This document shows, one piece after another, positions 49,101-62,600 of a stretch of DNA of 64,000 nt. Both the position numbers and the translations under genes were made by a program. Origin of the DNA: Hymenolepis diminuta (Eukaryota; Platyhelminthes; Cestoda; Cyclophyllidea; Hymenolepididae); the NCBI GenBank assembly GCA_900708905.1, contig CAADRB010000003.1, positions 24,756 through 88,755 of the forward strand, in the 5' to 3' direction. The notes below the pieces were generated by a model. It searched no databases. It was not told the DNA's origin and worked only from the letters and a program-made list of their open reading frames with translations. How positions within the stretch are numbered: the first letter of the stretch is position 1; each line of letters starts with the position of its first letter.

Positions 49101-52100
49101 GATTGAAAGCGAAATGAGGCAAAGAGGGAAACAAATAGTGCGTGGGAGTTAACCATCTGCCCAGATCATTATATCACAAATGCAGTAAAATTACCCACAT
49201 GTCTGTCGAAAGCGATCCGCGGTTACGCCTTGGATGTTGAGATGAAACACATTGAAATAATCCGTCTAACGAGAGAAGTAATACGGGAGAATAAATTAAT
49301 GGAAGGCAAAATAAATTAGCGCATGTTCCAGAAATATCCTGCACGAAAAATTGGAGGATATTTCTTCTATGAAGCAATTTATGCAAAATAATCTTTTCTA
49401 CGCGTAATTTAAATGAGTGATACAAGAAAATTTTGCCAAAAAATATTAGAAAAATGTTTGAAATCTTAAAAAAGTTCACAACATCAAATTGATAATTACA
49501 ATATCTTCGGGCATTTTATGGTTTCCAGTCACGAGATGGAACATATGACGTTCAAAAGTATAATTCTTTCATGCCATTATCACGCTAATCCTGCACCAAA
49601 AATGTAAAAGTATATTTTCTCCTTCAGTTAATTTTATTTCATGTATTTTTATGTTTATTTATTTATTATTTATTAAGTGAATATGAGCAGTGTAAATTTT
49701 GCCGCTGATTCGGACTGTCGTAATTAAAACACCTGCCAATGAGTGGTAGAGATTCAAGATAAGAATCTGATCGTTGATTCAGTGGATCAAATATAAATAT
49801 TAAATTTTGGAGGATAAAACAGTAAACTGCATATCAATTTCGAAAATCAAACATTGTAAATATTTTGATCAACTCGCCTTATCCATTGTTTACATTTGAT
49901 TGTCCAATTCAGTTGCTTCTCTGAGATGAAAATTTTAAAAATTTTTTTGCAACGCCGCGAGTTATAATAATTTGACCTTGATTTCTGCAAGTGAACTAAA
50001 TTTTCAAGTACTTTCTGGAAAATTAATTTTTTAAAATGCTTGAAGTTACATTTTATGACCAGAATTGAGTTTGCAAGTAATGCCGATGAAAATGTTGGTG
50101 ACGACAAAAAAGTTATTCCGGAGATCACATCCAGGGTTTAGGTAAATGCCGTCGGATAAATTTGGCGAATGTTCGGATTATCAATGTAAAAATATGTGAT
50201 TTCTTCATTGTAAATGACATAAATAATCTTTAAAAGATTTTTTAGCTCAAAAAGCAACTACTTAACAATGAACATAAAATTTTTTCTTGGCAAAACCTTG
50301 AAAATGATATATTTTGACAACCCTTGACACATAAAATCATACCCTCATGTTTATTTGACTACGGTCTAATAATTGGAGATTTTAATTCATAATTTTATTT
50401 TATTCACTGAATTTGATTTCATTAACTAAAAAGGATATAATTGCGTAAGTTTGGCCAGACACGTGAGATAAAATTCCATAACAAATAAGTCGGCTTCAGC
50501 CAAACAGGGACACGGTTATTATTAGAATTAATGTTATATTTATTGTTTCATTGTAAAGAAATATAATTAAATTGCCGGGTTACGCTTTTACATTCAGGTC
50601 CGATAAACTGTTATTCAAAAGAAAAAAAACAACCAATTCAAAACAAGAGGGTTTAAATTATATGATTTGCACGCGCTCTGTTTAAACTGTTTTTGCTGGC
50701 TCCATATACCTTCTCAAAGAATTAAGAAAGTACGAGAGATCCAAAGTAGCCTGATCAAACAGACGGATAAAATCAACTAATCATCAAGTCTAAAACACCG
50801 GTGACACCACTTCAATTGGATCAAACCATGAGAAAATAGCTCTGGAATATTGAAATATTGAAAATTGTATTATAACCCTCATGGGAAAATGGGAAAATCA
50901 TGACTTCTCTAATTGAAAAATTACGAAATCTAGATTAGGTTATCAAGATCTTGTTAATCCAAAAATACACCGTCTTTCGTTGGGTCATTTTAGCTCTTCA
51001 ACATGTTTAAATGCAATTGGAAGACAAAAACGTGTGTCTTCCTAATGCAATTGAGCAGACATATTATCACACCCTATTGTTAGTAATATTTTCCTTACCA
51101 TTTAGTTAGAGGAGAAATTTTTTAGCATATTCAAAACAAATTAAATTACTCATTGCAACTAGTTTGGATTAAAATACATGGCATAATTAAACTAACTGTA
51201 CACGACCGAGACACTCTGTTGATGATCTCGCAATTTTCATGTAAACTGGGTGGATAATCACCCTTTTATGCATATTTTGTTTTATTTTATTTATGTAGCG
51301 TTCAAAACTTGTTTGAAAGGGAAAAGGAAAATGTGTTTATGACATCAGTATAACATATTTTAATGACAGAAATTAAATGAAAACACAAATTTCAGCGCTG
51401 GAATGTTTCAAAACAGTGCTAATTAATATCAAAATTGAATGTGTAAAGACGTATATAGGCAGAAAAATCATTGAGTAGCGTAAAAAAACTTTTCTTAATC
51501 AGTATTATTAGTGTAAAGTTAATAACATAAAGTGAAATGACTAATAAATAGGTTAAAAATCAAAAATGATTTAAACACAAAATAAAATAGAAATTTGACC
51601 GAACTCGAGTACCAATCAAAATAGTACTATAAATAGGATGAAAGTTAAAGAAATGATTTGATAAGTGATTCAATGGAAATTTTTTTAGGAGTCTTCAGCC
51701 CCCTCCCAGCCTTTAGATGCAAAACTATGACATTGTTTTCTCCTCTAAATTGAACCAAATTTGCTCGCCATTTCGGAATGTAAAGACAGTATTTGGACTT
51801 AAAGAAAAGGAGAAACATGAAGCATAAATTACAGGCAGAGGGAATGAAATTCTACTCGGACAGATAGGAAAATACCTCGTAAATAGCCAAATAAGGAACT
51901 TTATTTACATTAAAAATGCAAGACAGACATCGGTAATATAAAGAGGAGCAAGAAACTGCTGATAAGTGAGAAACATTTGAAATGTAAGAGGAAAAAGTAG
52001 AGCACTTTTAGCGGTTCAATTTTCGCCTTAATATTAGCACTCATTTTGTGGTTGAATGGGACTTTTGTTCCATCATTAAAACTGGTTGTTTTTTATTAGA

Positions 52101-53181
52101 AAATAAAAGCTGATATATACAAAAAGTTTAGAAATGAAAAATAAAAGAACTTTTATTTGTTTGCATGCTACCCCATTATTAATTATGAGAAGGTTACGAA
52201 GGTAACATCTGGTAGATATGTTACCTTCATATAAAATTAAGGTTTATCTATTTTTTGTTAATGTGCATTTCAACGTACCTTTATAAACATTTCAACATGA
52301 AAGCAATAATAAATTGATATTAAATAGTACACATTGAAACTTAAAAAAATAATAAAATTTTTAAAGATTTTAAGTAATCTAAATATCCTGGAGCAAAGTT
52401 TTTTTTTTATTTTCATGATTCAATGATTCCATTGTAGTAATAAGAAAGAAAATAAATAAATGATTGTGTAAACATGTGTCAAGACACTTTAAAGATGGAC
52501 TAACTTTCTAATTAATAAGTAAAACGTTTTGCATTTCAATTTTAAATATTACTCAATATTTTTGTTTAGTTTTAATAAAATTAATTGAGAAATATTCTAT
52601 TTCATGTCATTAAAAAATATTTCAGCAAAGTAAATGACATTTATTTTTTCATTTCTTAGTTAATGACTAAATGAGCGCTAAATATTTTGTTTGAATAAAC
52701 ATATCATTTACTTAATGTTTACATATTTATGATTTGCTTAGATCTCAAATAGTAAGCTTCAAGTAAACTCAAGAAATCCCTTATATGGCTAAATCATTTA
52801 AGCTTTAATCTGTCTGCATCAGGATGGAATGTGGGAGGAGTGCACACTCGATGAGATCATTTAATCACCCAAATAACCAAAACTTTGTTAGGTTAACCCA
52901 TTTGCTCAACCTGTGGAAACACATCTTACGGAACTCTGCTGACTTTAATTTTTATTTATACCATCTCTACTACGTAAAGACTGTTGGCTGTCGTTCAAAA
53001 TAATTTTGCCTTCCACATTGCTGGAAGAAAAGAAAGGTGGATAAATCAGCCCTCAAGGTTAAAAGACCGGTCAATAGGAACTATTCGTTGTAAACGAGCA
53101 TTTGCTGTCATGCATTGAACGAATGATAAAATTTTAACTTCGGAACCTGAAATATCCATTTAGTATATTCCAAAAACAAAT
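46113..53181. other. AT-rich spacer downstream of the GPCR
   Basis: No gene was recognised. No exact AATAAA signal was seen in the first few hundred bases after the GPCR stop. A minus-strand frame at 46949-47250 has a GPCR-TM7-like motif (see findings). A perfect hairpin lies at 52198-52228. The rest is low-complexity A/T-rich sequence. Confidence 0.55.
52198..52228. repeat. Perfect 11-bp hairpin
   Basis: GAAGGTAACAT and ATGTTACCTTC are exact reverse complements separated by 9 bases. A related AAGGTTAC copy sits just upstream at 52190-52197. The stem contains GGTAAC, so it is not merely an A/T palindrome. Confidence 0.75.
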
Positions 53182-53193
53182 GCAGTAAGACTA
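53182..53193 (-). other. Degenerate primer-binding site
   Basis: Minus-strand TAGTCTTACTGC follows the end of the LTR-like repeat and aligns with TAGTGACCCTGC at the 35-kb copy. Confidence 0.3.
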
Positions 53194-53498
53194 GTTAATA
53201 TTGCTTGAGTTCGATTAACAATTAACAAAAATTGTGAATCAGAAGACCAGGATGCGTTGAACGAGCAGTAATAGAGGGTTCCAAAGGGTACGAGAGAGTT
53301 GAGGAATGAGAAAGCAGCGTAGGAGAATGTCCGACAAGCGAAGATCTGTGTCTGATGTATGTGTATTAAAAAGCAATTTCCATGCGTCACTTGGGCGAGA
53401 ACGCGTGTGAGGACATAATTGCGGGTGTACTTTTAATGAAAACGGGGTGGATGTAGGAGAAGGAGGAATGGCCTGAACAGATGGACTGTTTCCGAACA
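53194..53498 (-). mobile_element. LTR-like repeat (minus orientation)
   Basis: On the minus strand it begins TGTTCGGAAACAGTCC, then CATTAAAAGTACACCCGCAA, ACGCGTTCTCGCCCAAGTGA and a CT-rich block, in the order seen at 14705-14312 and 34962-35316. A 97-codon Ser/Pro-rich frame starting at 53532 (MIVAKHSFTSAMFG) crosses it. That start corresponds to the gag-start-like sequence at 12925. The frame is probably incidental once inside the LTR. Confidence 0.55.
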
Positions 53499-53690
53499 TC
53501 GCCGAGGTGAAACTGTGCTTTGCAACGATCATTCAAGGTACATTTAATTAACTTAACCCGATCAATGAAATAGACCACTTAAGGACACACGATGTTTATC
53601 CGCAAAGACCCTGAGGTTACAGTGAGGTTAGCATTTTCAAACACCACCATGGAGATGAGATAATTAAATCTCAGCGATTAGTGATGACGT
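53499..53690 (-). repeat. LTR-upstream extension, matches 38260-38479
   Basis: Minus-strand blocks CTAACCTCACTGTAACCTCA, GTTAAGTTAATTAAATG and CCTTGAATGATCG parallel the extension at 38260-38479. It is the second copy of the putative leader sequence joined to an LTR-like repeat. Confidence 0.45.
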
Positions 53691-56600
53691 AGAGGAAAAA
53701 TTTCGGTGAAGTGGAGGGATTCCTCTTTTAGATCTTCTCCTCTTTATAATTTTTAGATCGGCTGTTAAGTGACTACGTTTACTTTAAAATATTAAAAATG
53801 TCCCCACGAGTTTAGAATTTATCGTCAGAGTTTCACAATAAATTTTCAAATATTTCAAATAAAAAATTTTGTAACCGTATAATCAAGTAAGTGTTATTTC
53901 AGTCCAAATAGGTGAACTTCAAAATTGCTTTTATATTAACAAACTATTATGTAATTTTTACTTTTAATAAATATATGATCTTTTTTGTTAAAACTAGCAA
54001 TTAGAATAAAAGGTTGAAATGGTTGAAATGGTTCAAAAATATTTTGAGATATCAAATCTAAAAAAAAAACATGTCTAGTTTCTTCAGAATCTAATTTAAT
54101 TCGTCTTGTTGAGTTAATTATAAACGTCAAAAGTGGCGCCGGTACATCTCAATTAGTCCCACTAAACAATTAATACAAAAGTGTAAATCGGAAGTTAATA
54201 ACAAATTTAATTAAGGATCAGATATTTTATTACTTTGATACCTTATGCTGTATACTAGACTAAGTAAACTTGAAGTTTTATGAGAATGCAAACAATTCTA
54301 TTTTTATGAATAAAGATTAGTATTTAACAATTTTTAATTCACACGTATCCCATTTACTTCTCGGGAAGCCAACAGTTCACTTACTTAAATGAGTTTTTAA
54401 AGGGAGGGGGAAGGGAGGGGGAATTCGACGAATGATTGTCGTTGACATGCAATTCAATTCATTTTAACATTAGAGAAGGATAAGAAGAAAATGATTAATA
54501 ATACTACTTTTTTAAAAAGTTAAATACTAAATGAACATCAGTTATATTAGATGTAAAATTTTAGTAATTTTTGATTTGCCCATTGTCTCGGGGTCAAATT
54601 TTTAATAGATATATGCAGTGCCAAGGTCACCAAGGTTTCTTTAATTATATTAAAGAATTATTTTATTTAAAGACACCTCATAATTAGAAAACGTAACGTT
54701 ATTTGTAATAGAATATTAATTATATAATTAATAGCTAAGGTTTTTAATTTGGTGTTCTTTTACCAAGACTGGGAATAGTAAAAGTGATATTAATACTATT
54801 TGTTACCTCAAATATATTGAGATGCTTACTTAAGCAAATATTTAAAATTTGTTTTTATAAACACAATAATATTTAATTAAATTTAAGTACGAAGTTTTAG
54901 CCAATAGTGTCATCTATCTGCAAACACATATTTTTAATTTAATTTAAGGGCAAATTTGATTTTTATTTAATTTATTTGAAAGGAGAAAAATGATATATTT
55001 TTATCATTGTTGACCCAAAAACAGAAGCTAATACTTATTTGTAAGAACACCTTTTTCGCGAAGATTTCAACGTTAATGCATGCTCTTAAGACTAATTATT
55101 TACTATTATTATTAAATATCAGTTAATTGAAAATAATTGAAATGAAATATGAATCCTAATTTTAAAAATCGGATTAAATTTAGCTGTGCTCGTTCTGTAA
55201 TTTCGAGTAAAATTTATTAAGTGCCACACCCTTAAATTAATGCATCACATCTTATTCCATTTGCTTGACTTAATAAAATCTCTTCTAGAGAGTATTTTTT
55301 TCCTCTACAAAGTTTATTTACATCCAAAGTAATAAAAAAATTGTTATTTTTTTATTAAATTGTTCATTTTTCTTAAACATCAAAGGAACACCGAAGAAAA
55401 GTTCAGAAAATATTTTCTTAAATTTAATAATGCAAATAAAATATCCCTTAACTTTTAACTCAAAATTTTGGGAATTTTGTAATCACTAACAGTAATTAAC
55501 GCGCAAGGGATCTCTTTCCGGTCCGTGTCCATATCACGGTCGCCACTTCGTCAAAACCCTTATTAATACGTCCGTACTTATCATTGATCGGTGTATTTTA
55601 TAGTAGAAGGCAAAATGAAGATTTCCCGCATTTGGACGACTTTGCTTTCGAAGACAAATTACACCACACTCCACATCTAGAACACGACAATGTTTCCTTG
55701 AAGTCACGAAAGAGTTGAACAAAATCTCGCTGTAAATAAGCGGATTCTGCTGACAGTGCGGGCCCTCTTTTGATAACTAAAGTATAACTATGATTTATTG
55801 GGCATAAATATATGAAATTGACATTTCATTACCCATTAACATTTACTGACAAATTAACAAACATATTGACATTTGTCAAGGTCGACCTATATAAAATGCA
55901 AGATAAGCTCATATTTTCGTAAAATAATATATATTTAAGATAATTTATTAAGAATTGCAAGCCATTATTTAAATCTTTGATTTGGAATTAACATTTTTCT
56001 ACTGATTATTATATTTATTACTTTCTTTTTAATAATTTTTGCATGAATCTGCATACAAGTTTTAATCGAAGCTCTTTATTAATAAGAAGTTATGGTAATT
56101 GTTTCCGTTGAACGAGCTCAAAAACTATTCACACTGTCCTCAAGTTGTGACTTATTTACTGATCCTTTTTTCGTGGCAGGACTGAAAAAATTTACAACCT
56201 CTCATGATCGTAAATTGGAAGCTTACGAAGAGAGACATGCTCACTTAAGAGGGGATTTTAAATTAAATGACAGTAGAATGAGTCGGAGAATCAGAAGAAC
56301 CATACCTCTACAGAGCTTCAGAGATTTCAGGTCAACTGCTGTTTCAAATTGAGGTTCTTCAGGCCTATGATTACTTTTTATCATTATGCTTTGCGTAAGG
56401 AAAATCAGGTTGACAACTTTTCATAATATTTTTAACTAAATTTTTCATCTAATTCCTTGTCATGAAAGTCTGTCGTTCAGGAAATTACCTTTTAATTTGT
56501 GTGATCGATCCGTCAGCGCCTTCTCATTTCACTTTTAAATGAGAGCTGATGACACTTGGAATGAATGTGAACGATTTCTTCATTCAATTCACCCTCTAGT

Positions 56601-59600
56601 TGCAATCGAATATCATTTTATATAAGAATAGAATTCTTTGTAGTATTCATCGTTCAACTTCGGCAGGCTTTCTCACCGCATATCTGTTTGGCATCTTAAT
56701 CAACTCTTTTTATGCGCAGATTACGAGGCTCCTACTGTGGGTAAGTGGGGTTTTAATAGCTCTCGAGATAATATGTCATCTTTTATGTGAAGACCTGGCC
56801 AAAAAAGTTAATATTCGTCTTTATAGCTATAGGGTAAGGTAAGGTCTCTAAGAGGAAATCTTTTGGTTAGAACAGTAACAACCATTTATCTTCGGTTGCG
56901 CAATTTTAACATCATCCACCTACGATAGGCAACTTCAAATAAATAGCACAGAACAAATGGCTCAATGAACATAACCAATATCTTTCCATGAGATTTAATT
57001 TAAAAAATTTTCCAGCCCAGAGGGATTTTAAAATGTCATTCGTCCTTTATGAGATAAGCTTTAAAGTATCACCGCCCAGGCCTACCATCCACTTATGAGG
57101 CAACTTAGATGAAAGAGCTTAATCGGTTGAATATGTGATCACTTATTTGGAGAGGCAATAGTTCCAGATCCTTAATGACGTACAGCCTCTCATGAATCAT
57201 TATGCAAATTAGTTCCCTACCGTATCAGAGGTTAGAAAAGGTTGAAAGGATTACTTCAGCATCCTTCCAGGATAGATGTACTCTATACCTGTCCTGCCAA
57301 AAGTCATTAAAACATCTTATTACGAATGATCTAAATTTGTTGAAGACAAAGAGGTTTTAAAATCTGAAGATAATTCTCACTAAGCTGTTTTTATAAACAT
57401 GTCTTGCAAATATTGCTCATTTTATGAATTCTTTTATAATCTTTGTTCTTATTTTTCTTGTGTCCTTATCCACGACCATTTTATTCATTATTATATCTAA
57501 TTTAAACAATTAAATGAGTCAGCTGCCGATTTTTATAAGGATTATGTCTTAGATACTTTAGAGCATCCGTTTAAATGTCGCTTTTTCAAATTGCTTTCAT
57601 ATTTATCGCACAGAATGGGAGCAGATGGCATTACCTAGGGGGCAACACACATTTGGAAAGGATAGGAGTTCATATATATATTTTTCGAGGGTAAAATGAA
57701 CGACAAAAGTTTCATAACCACAATATTCCGGCGAAATGGAGTCAAATTCTAATTATATCAATCCACCTGGAAGTACGATGGTTGGTTAGGCATGAAAGCT
57801 TGTGGTCGCGGCGGAGTTTCAACCGCTCCAAGTTTTGCTGATGGCATCTAAGGTGGCATTTGCGTAGCATAAACATATTCTTCCTTATTCAACTGATATC
57901 CTCTTGACTCGCACTTACAAACGTAAATGCTTTCATGTCTCTTCTTGGTCAAATCTAACCTAAAACCCAATCCCTAGCATATTTTGACAGTCAGAGAACC
58001 TGTAATATTTATTTAAACAGTAGCTTAGAGTCAATTTGTAAATGTTTAAATATTTATATATCATTTTTAAATAATTAAACTATATGTATGATTTTAAAAC
58101 TCCTAATTAGGTCAGTAGGACCTTTCCTTGGCTGTTCAAACTCTTTATTAAACAGGAAGTGACTTCTGGTGGACGATCCAAAAGGCTAATTTTAGAAAAC
58201 TTTAAAAGCCTTAACATTTTATACTCCTGTGCTCACATGTTGGGGTTCATATGTGTACATATTCTCAATCTCCGAGGTACGACAATACTCTTTGTGAAGC
58301 ATTTAATAGTTTGTCGCGGATCGCGCTGAGAGAACAGTTCGTTGGGGAAGATTCCATGAGAGCATCCGACTTCCAAATAGCAAAAAGCTTTCTCAGCCTA
58401 TCACACTTTACGCAAATCATTTTGGTTTACGTCGTTGCGTGGCGGAAGACCGTTAAAATGTAATATATTTTAAATTAAATTTAAATAAACTAATGGGAAT
58501 TTCATTCCATTTTATGATTTTTAGTCCTGACCAAAATTTGAGCTTGGTTTTCAATGAGTAATAAAAAGACAATTTTTAAGTCTTCATAAATGAACCAATA
58601 ATTGCTAAATTTAATTACTCAAGTGTGATTTTTAATGAATTTAATCAAAGCTAATAAATACAAAGCAAATGGAAACAAACCTCATTCATTATAAAAATTT
58701 ATAATATTTCAAAACAGTAGAATCTTATTAGCACAGCCGACATGAAATGTAAAAAACTAACTATTTTAATTTAATAAATTTTTGAAAAGGATAAAAAAAG
58801 GGTAAATTATTTTTAATATTTAATTTAAACTGTTCTCTTGGATTAATCGAATAAAATATTACTGTTTTAATCTCAAAGTTATATTGCTTTTCTAAATAGT
58901 ACATCAGTTTGCGCCAGGTTTCCAATGGTTTTAATTGAATTATTTAAAAATATTTCTTCAAGATTATTTATCAAAGATGTTTTATGAAATAATGAAACGA
59001 GGTGTCCGTTCCGGCTTCCCTTGTTTAGATACCATCCTCTAATAAAAACTTTACGGAAAAATTTTACATTTCAAATATTGAAATTATATCTAATACAAAA
59101 ACTAAGCTATTTAAGCAATAATTGGTTCTTTTTAATAAAAAATTTTTATTAAAAATAATTTTGTCAATGTATTTTTTTATTATTTTTCAAGAAAAATTGT
59201 CTCCCTTACGTAACATTTAATTATCTATTTTGGACAGAATCGAGAAAAAAGTACACACAAGGTAATAATTTAGAAAATAAATTGGCCATTGGTTTCCAAC
59301 TTGACCGTTAACGTTTGATTAACTTCAGGGAAGATTACCAGTCGGTATTCTTGTACATCTTATTTTGCAAGAGGTCGTAGCTAGAGAGATAAAATCGGTT
59401 GATGGGAAATATTCCTCCAAATCGTCCATGTTGTCAGCTGAGGACAACAACCACAACAGGCCTTGATCGAGGATCATTTGAAAAGATTGGATCTCAGGAA
59501 TAATTTATTTCCTTTGGGATTTTAAATAAGTCATATTTTTTTAATAAAATTCTCATTAAAGCGTTTTATTTTTAAAAATACCGAGGACATATTATTAACA

Positions 59601-62600
59601 CTCTGTCTTTCCTTGGGTTCTCCCTCATCACTGATTCTTCGACAGGATTTACTTTTTTATCCGATTGTCGATTGTACTGAATCTGTCTCACTTGCAAACT
59701 AAGCCGATGTTATCAATTATAAATTCAAAATAAATGACTTTCCAATCAAGTAATTTATTTTAAATTTATCATCAGGAGGAATAATATGTCGTGTTCTAAA
59801 CATCAAGGAATATTCAAATTCAGGAGCTTTCAGTAAAAAGATTTTTAAGCACTAATAATTACCTTTCGTACACACTTTTATTTCCACAATTTTTGATAAA
59901 AATGGTTGCCATACGCAATATTTGCTTGTTAGTTACCGACATTGACTTTCTATATATAGAAGTTTTAAAATGATAGTGTCATGGTAAGGTCAACTTCAAA
60001 ATGAAAATAAAATAGATATTTACAGATATTTTTTATTTCTATTTTATCAATACACTGAATACTACACGCTGACCGTTTAAATAAACTGTATTAAATAATT
60101 AAAATTTTAAACTTATTAATTGTTGAATTTCAAAACAATCTCCACATAAAGTAATGTAAACCTAACTAAAGAGATGCAATACCATTGTTAAATTATTAAT
60201 TTTAATGAATCATTATAAAATGATGGTGTATCCGTACAAGTGGACCTCCTCGTAAAGTCCCGAGGAAAATCATTGTGCAATCTAATTATTACCAGCTCCT
60301 TTTGGAGATACTTTTTGTTCAAAAATTTTTAAGAATTTTTGTTTATTCAAATGCACAATTGTGAAGAAATTTAGTATCAATTCATGTATTTAAACACCAA
60401 GACTTAATACGAGGAGCTTTAGAACCAAAAGTCTGAAAATTTAATAAATTTAGGCACAATCTTTATGTTATTCTATGCAAAACTTAAAAGTTTGCCAACT
60501 GAAATTGCCTAGAATGCGATAAAACCGTGGAGACCATAAAGATAAAGGCTTTCACCGTGTGTGCCCATGAAATCTGACGTATTCAATAATTTACTGCCAT
60601 TTTACAATGAACTTTTATTCTTTCAACTCAGAAAAGAGAATAAGGATCCAGCAGTAGGATGAGTTTTTCAAAAATGTGAAACGAAACTTATACAAAATTT
60701 ATATTATGTTGAGAGTACTCAAAGTTCACCTTGAATGAACTCAGCTTACGTAACTCCTCTAAAAAGTGTGGCTACTCATCTCTGGGTGTTTAAACTGTAA
60801 GATGCAGAACAGCATGAAAAGAATTCAAGCGGCAACACAAATTCTTCTTTATTAAAAAATCTCAATAATTTTTAAACATTGTAGACAAACGGTGACTCCA
60901 CTCTGATGGATGAATTATAAAATTTGTATCTTGAAATTCCCCATTTAGTGAATATTTTACAACCCAATTCCATAAATAAATTGAATTAAGACTCTTGATA
61001 CCTTAATGACGTTCTACACTTTTATTAAATAGTTAAATAATTTTTTAATTTGATGAAAGGTTAAGTAATCGAAATTTGAGTAACCTATATTTGAAGTGAA
61101 TGATAAGAAAGTTTCTTTAAGGTTCAAACAAGACGGATACTTTGACGTATCATATGCTGGGTAAACGGCAGCACATTTCCTGGAAGGTTGTTTGAGCAGT
61201 CCGGTGAGAGGTATTTAAGATTGTGCAAGATATTGGCATAAAGACCTTCTGAAAGCAATAGCAAAGAAAAATATTTAATAATATAATTACTTGCTTGCAT
61301 ATGAATAAATTATAACCTAAGATGAAACTTTATATTTGTAACACTTCAGCTATCAAATTTTGGTTAAGTTTTATGTCTAATTTGACACCATTCGTCAAGA
61401 TAAAAATGCAGTTATGAACAGTATCCTCCTTAGACGGAATTAATACTCATTTTTATCCAATAACTATTAAATTGTGTATATAGACTCTGATACCACCAGG
61501 TTTTGTGAAGTCACACTATTGTTACGGGGGTTGTTAGTGATTATCTAATAATATTTTGTATCTTGCTTTCGACGAAATTGCCCTAATTGTCCCTGTTTTA
61601 TTGGCGTAAAGTCTCCTGAACTTCGAAAGCGTTTTAATTGCCTTTCCCTCAATAAAGAACAGGATGAAGACTGGATGGCATATGTAAGTAGCAGCAAAGG
61701 TTTTTAAACTTTGTAATTTCTCTGACATTACAGAGGATCATTTCAAATTTCTGCTTTTTTTAAAGATGGCTCTGAGAACTTTGTCAGCCTGATGTTATCA
61801 AATCTTCAGAATGATCCAAGTAAATGATGACATTACTTTGGAGGATCTAGCTTGTAAATGCAGAAAATCGGACACCAAGTGTGAAAGCAATTTGAATTGA
61901 CGGAATTCTGGAAAGTGTAATTATCTCAATCGAATTTATAGTAACCTGTCCCGCAGACTATTCCTCCCTCCGTAAAACTCCAACTGAATGCATATTATGT
62001 AACGATCTGCACTTTGTCTGATTTGGTCCGTAAAAATCCCACATTTGCCAAACTAAACCAGAATTCAAATGGAAGAACTTCATTCAGGAATTTAAGCCAA
62101 TGGTCAATTATGTTGCAGACCTAATGCCCAGTTCAAAGAAGAATAAAAGCTAAAATAAAACCCGTAGAAGAATCCTCATGAACGTGTTACAGAAAAGAGC
62201 TGAAAGAAGGGGATGAAAGGGAAGCTTTATTTTGAACTAGTTTTTGAGAGAGTCATTTAATCAAAACCACTATCGAAAGTGAATGGTGTTAGGAAGGCAG
62301 AAAATAAAGATATTACTTCTAAACCAAGGCCGAATGCATTGTTCTGTTCTAGATATCCAAAGCAAACGCTCCGAACCAAGAGAGAGGGAGAAAAATGATA
62401 GGTTTTACAAAATAGGGGACAGAGCCATGTCAGAAAAACCGAAAGCTCTAATCGAGAATTCCCGGCCGACCGGGAAATCTCCAACAGGAGAGCAATACCT
62501 TGATCCGGTTTGGGAATCTATTTTTATACAGCGTAGAAGCTATTTTCTCAACGAGAATAAGTTATATCCTTTAGGATTTGGTTATTTAAAATGAATACTA

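Noticed and set aside
53239..53532. 97-codon Ser/Pro-rich minus-strand frame as a gene
   Set aside because: It lies almost entirely in an LTR-like repeat. Only its first residues match a possible gag start.
56405..56440. TCAGGTTGACAACTTTTCATAA resembling the mariner A terminus
   Set aside because: Similarity is limited to the first 8 bases, no TA precedes it and no second end was found.
59129..59155. 27-base A/T near-palindrome (13-bp arms)
   Set aside because: Made only of A and T runs in a very AT-rich zone; no sign of function.
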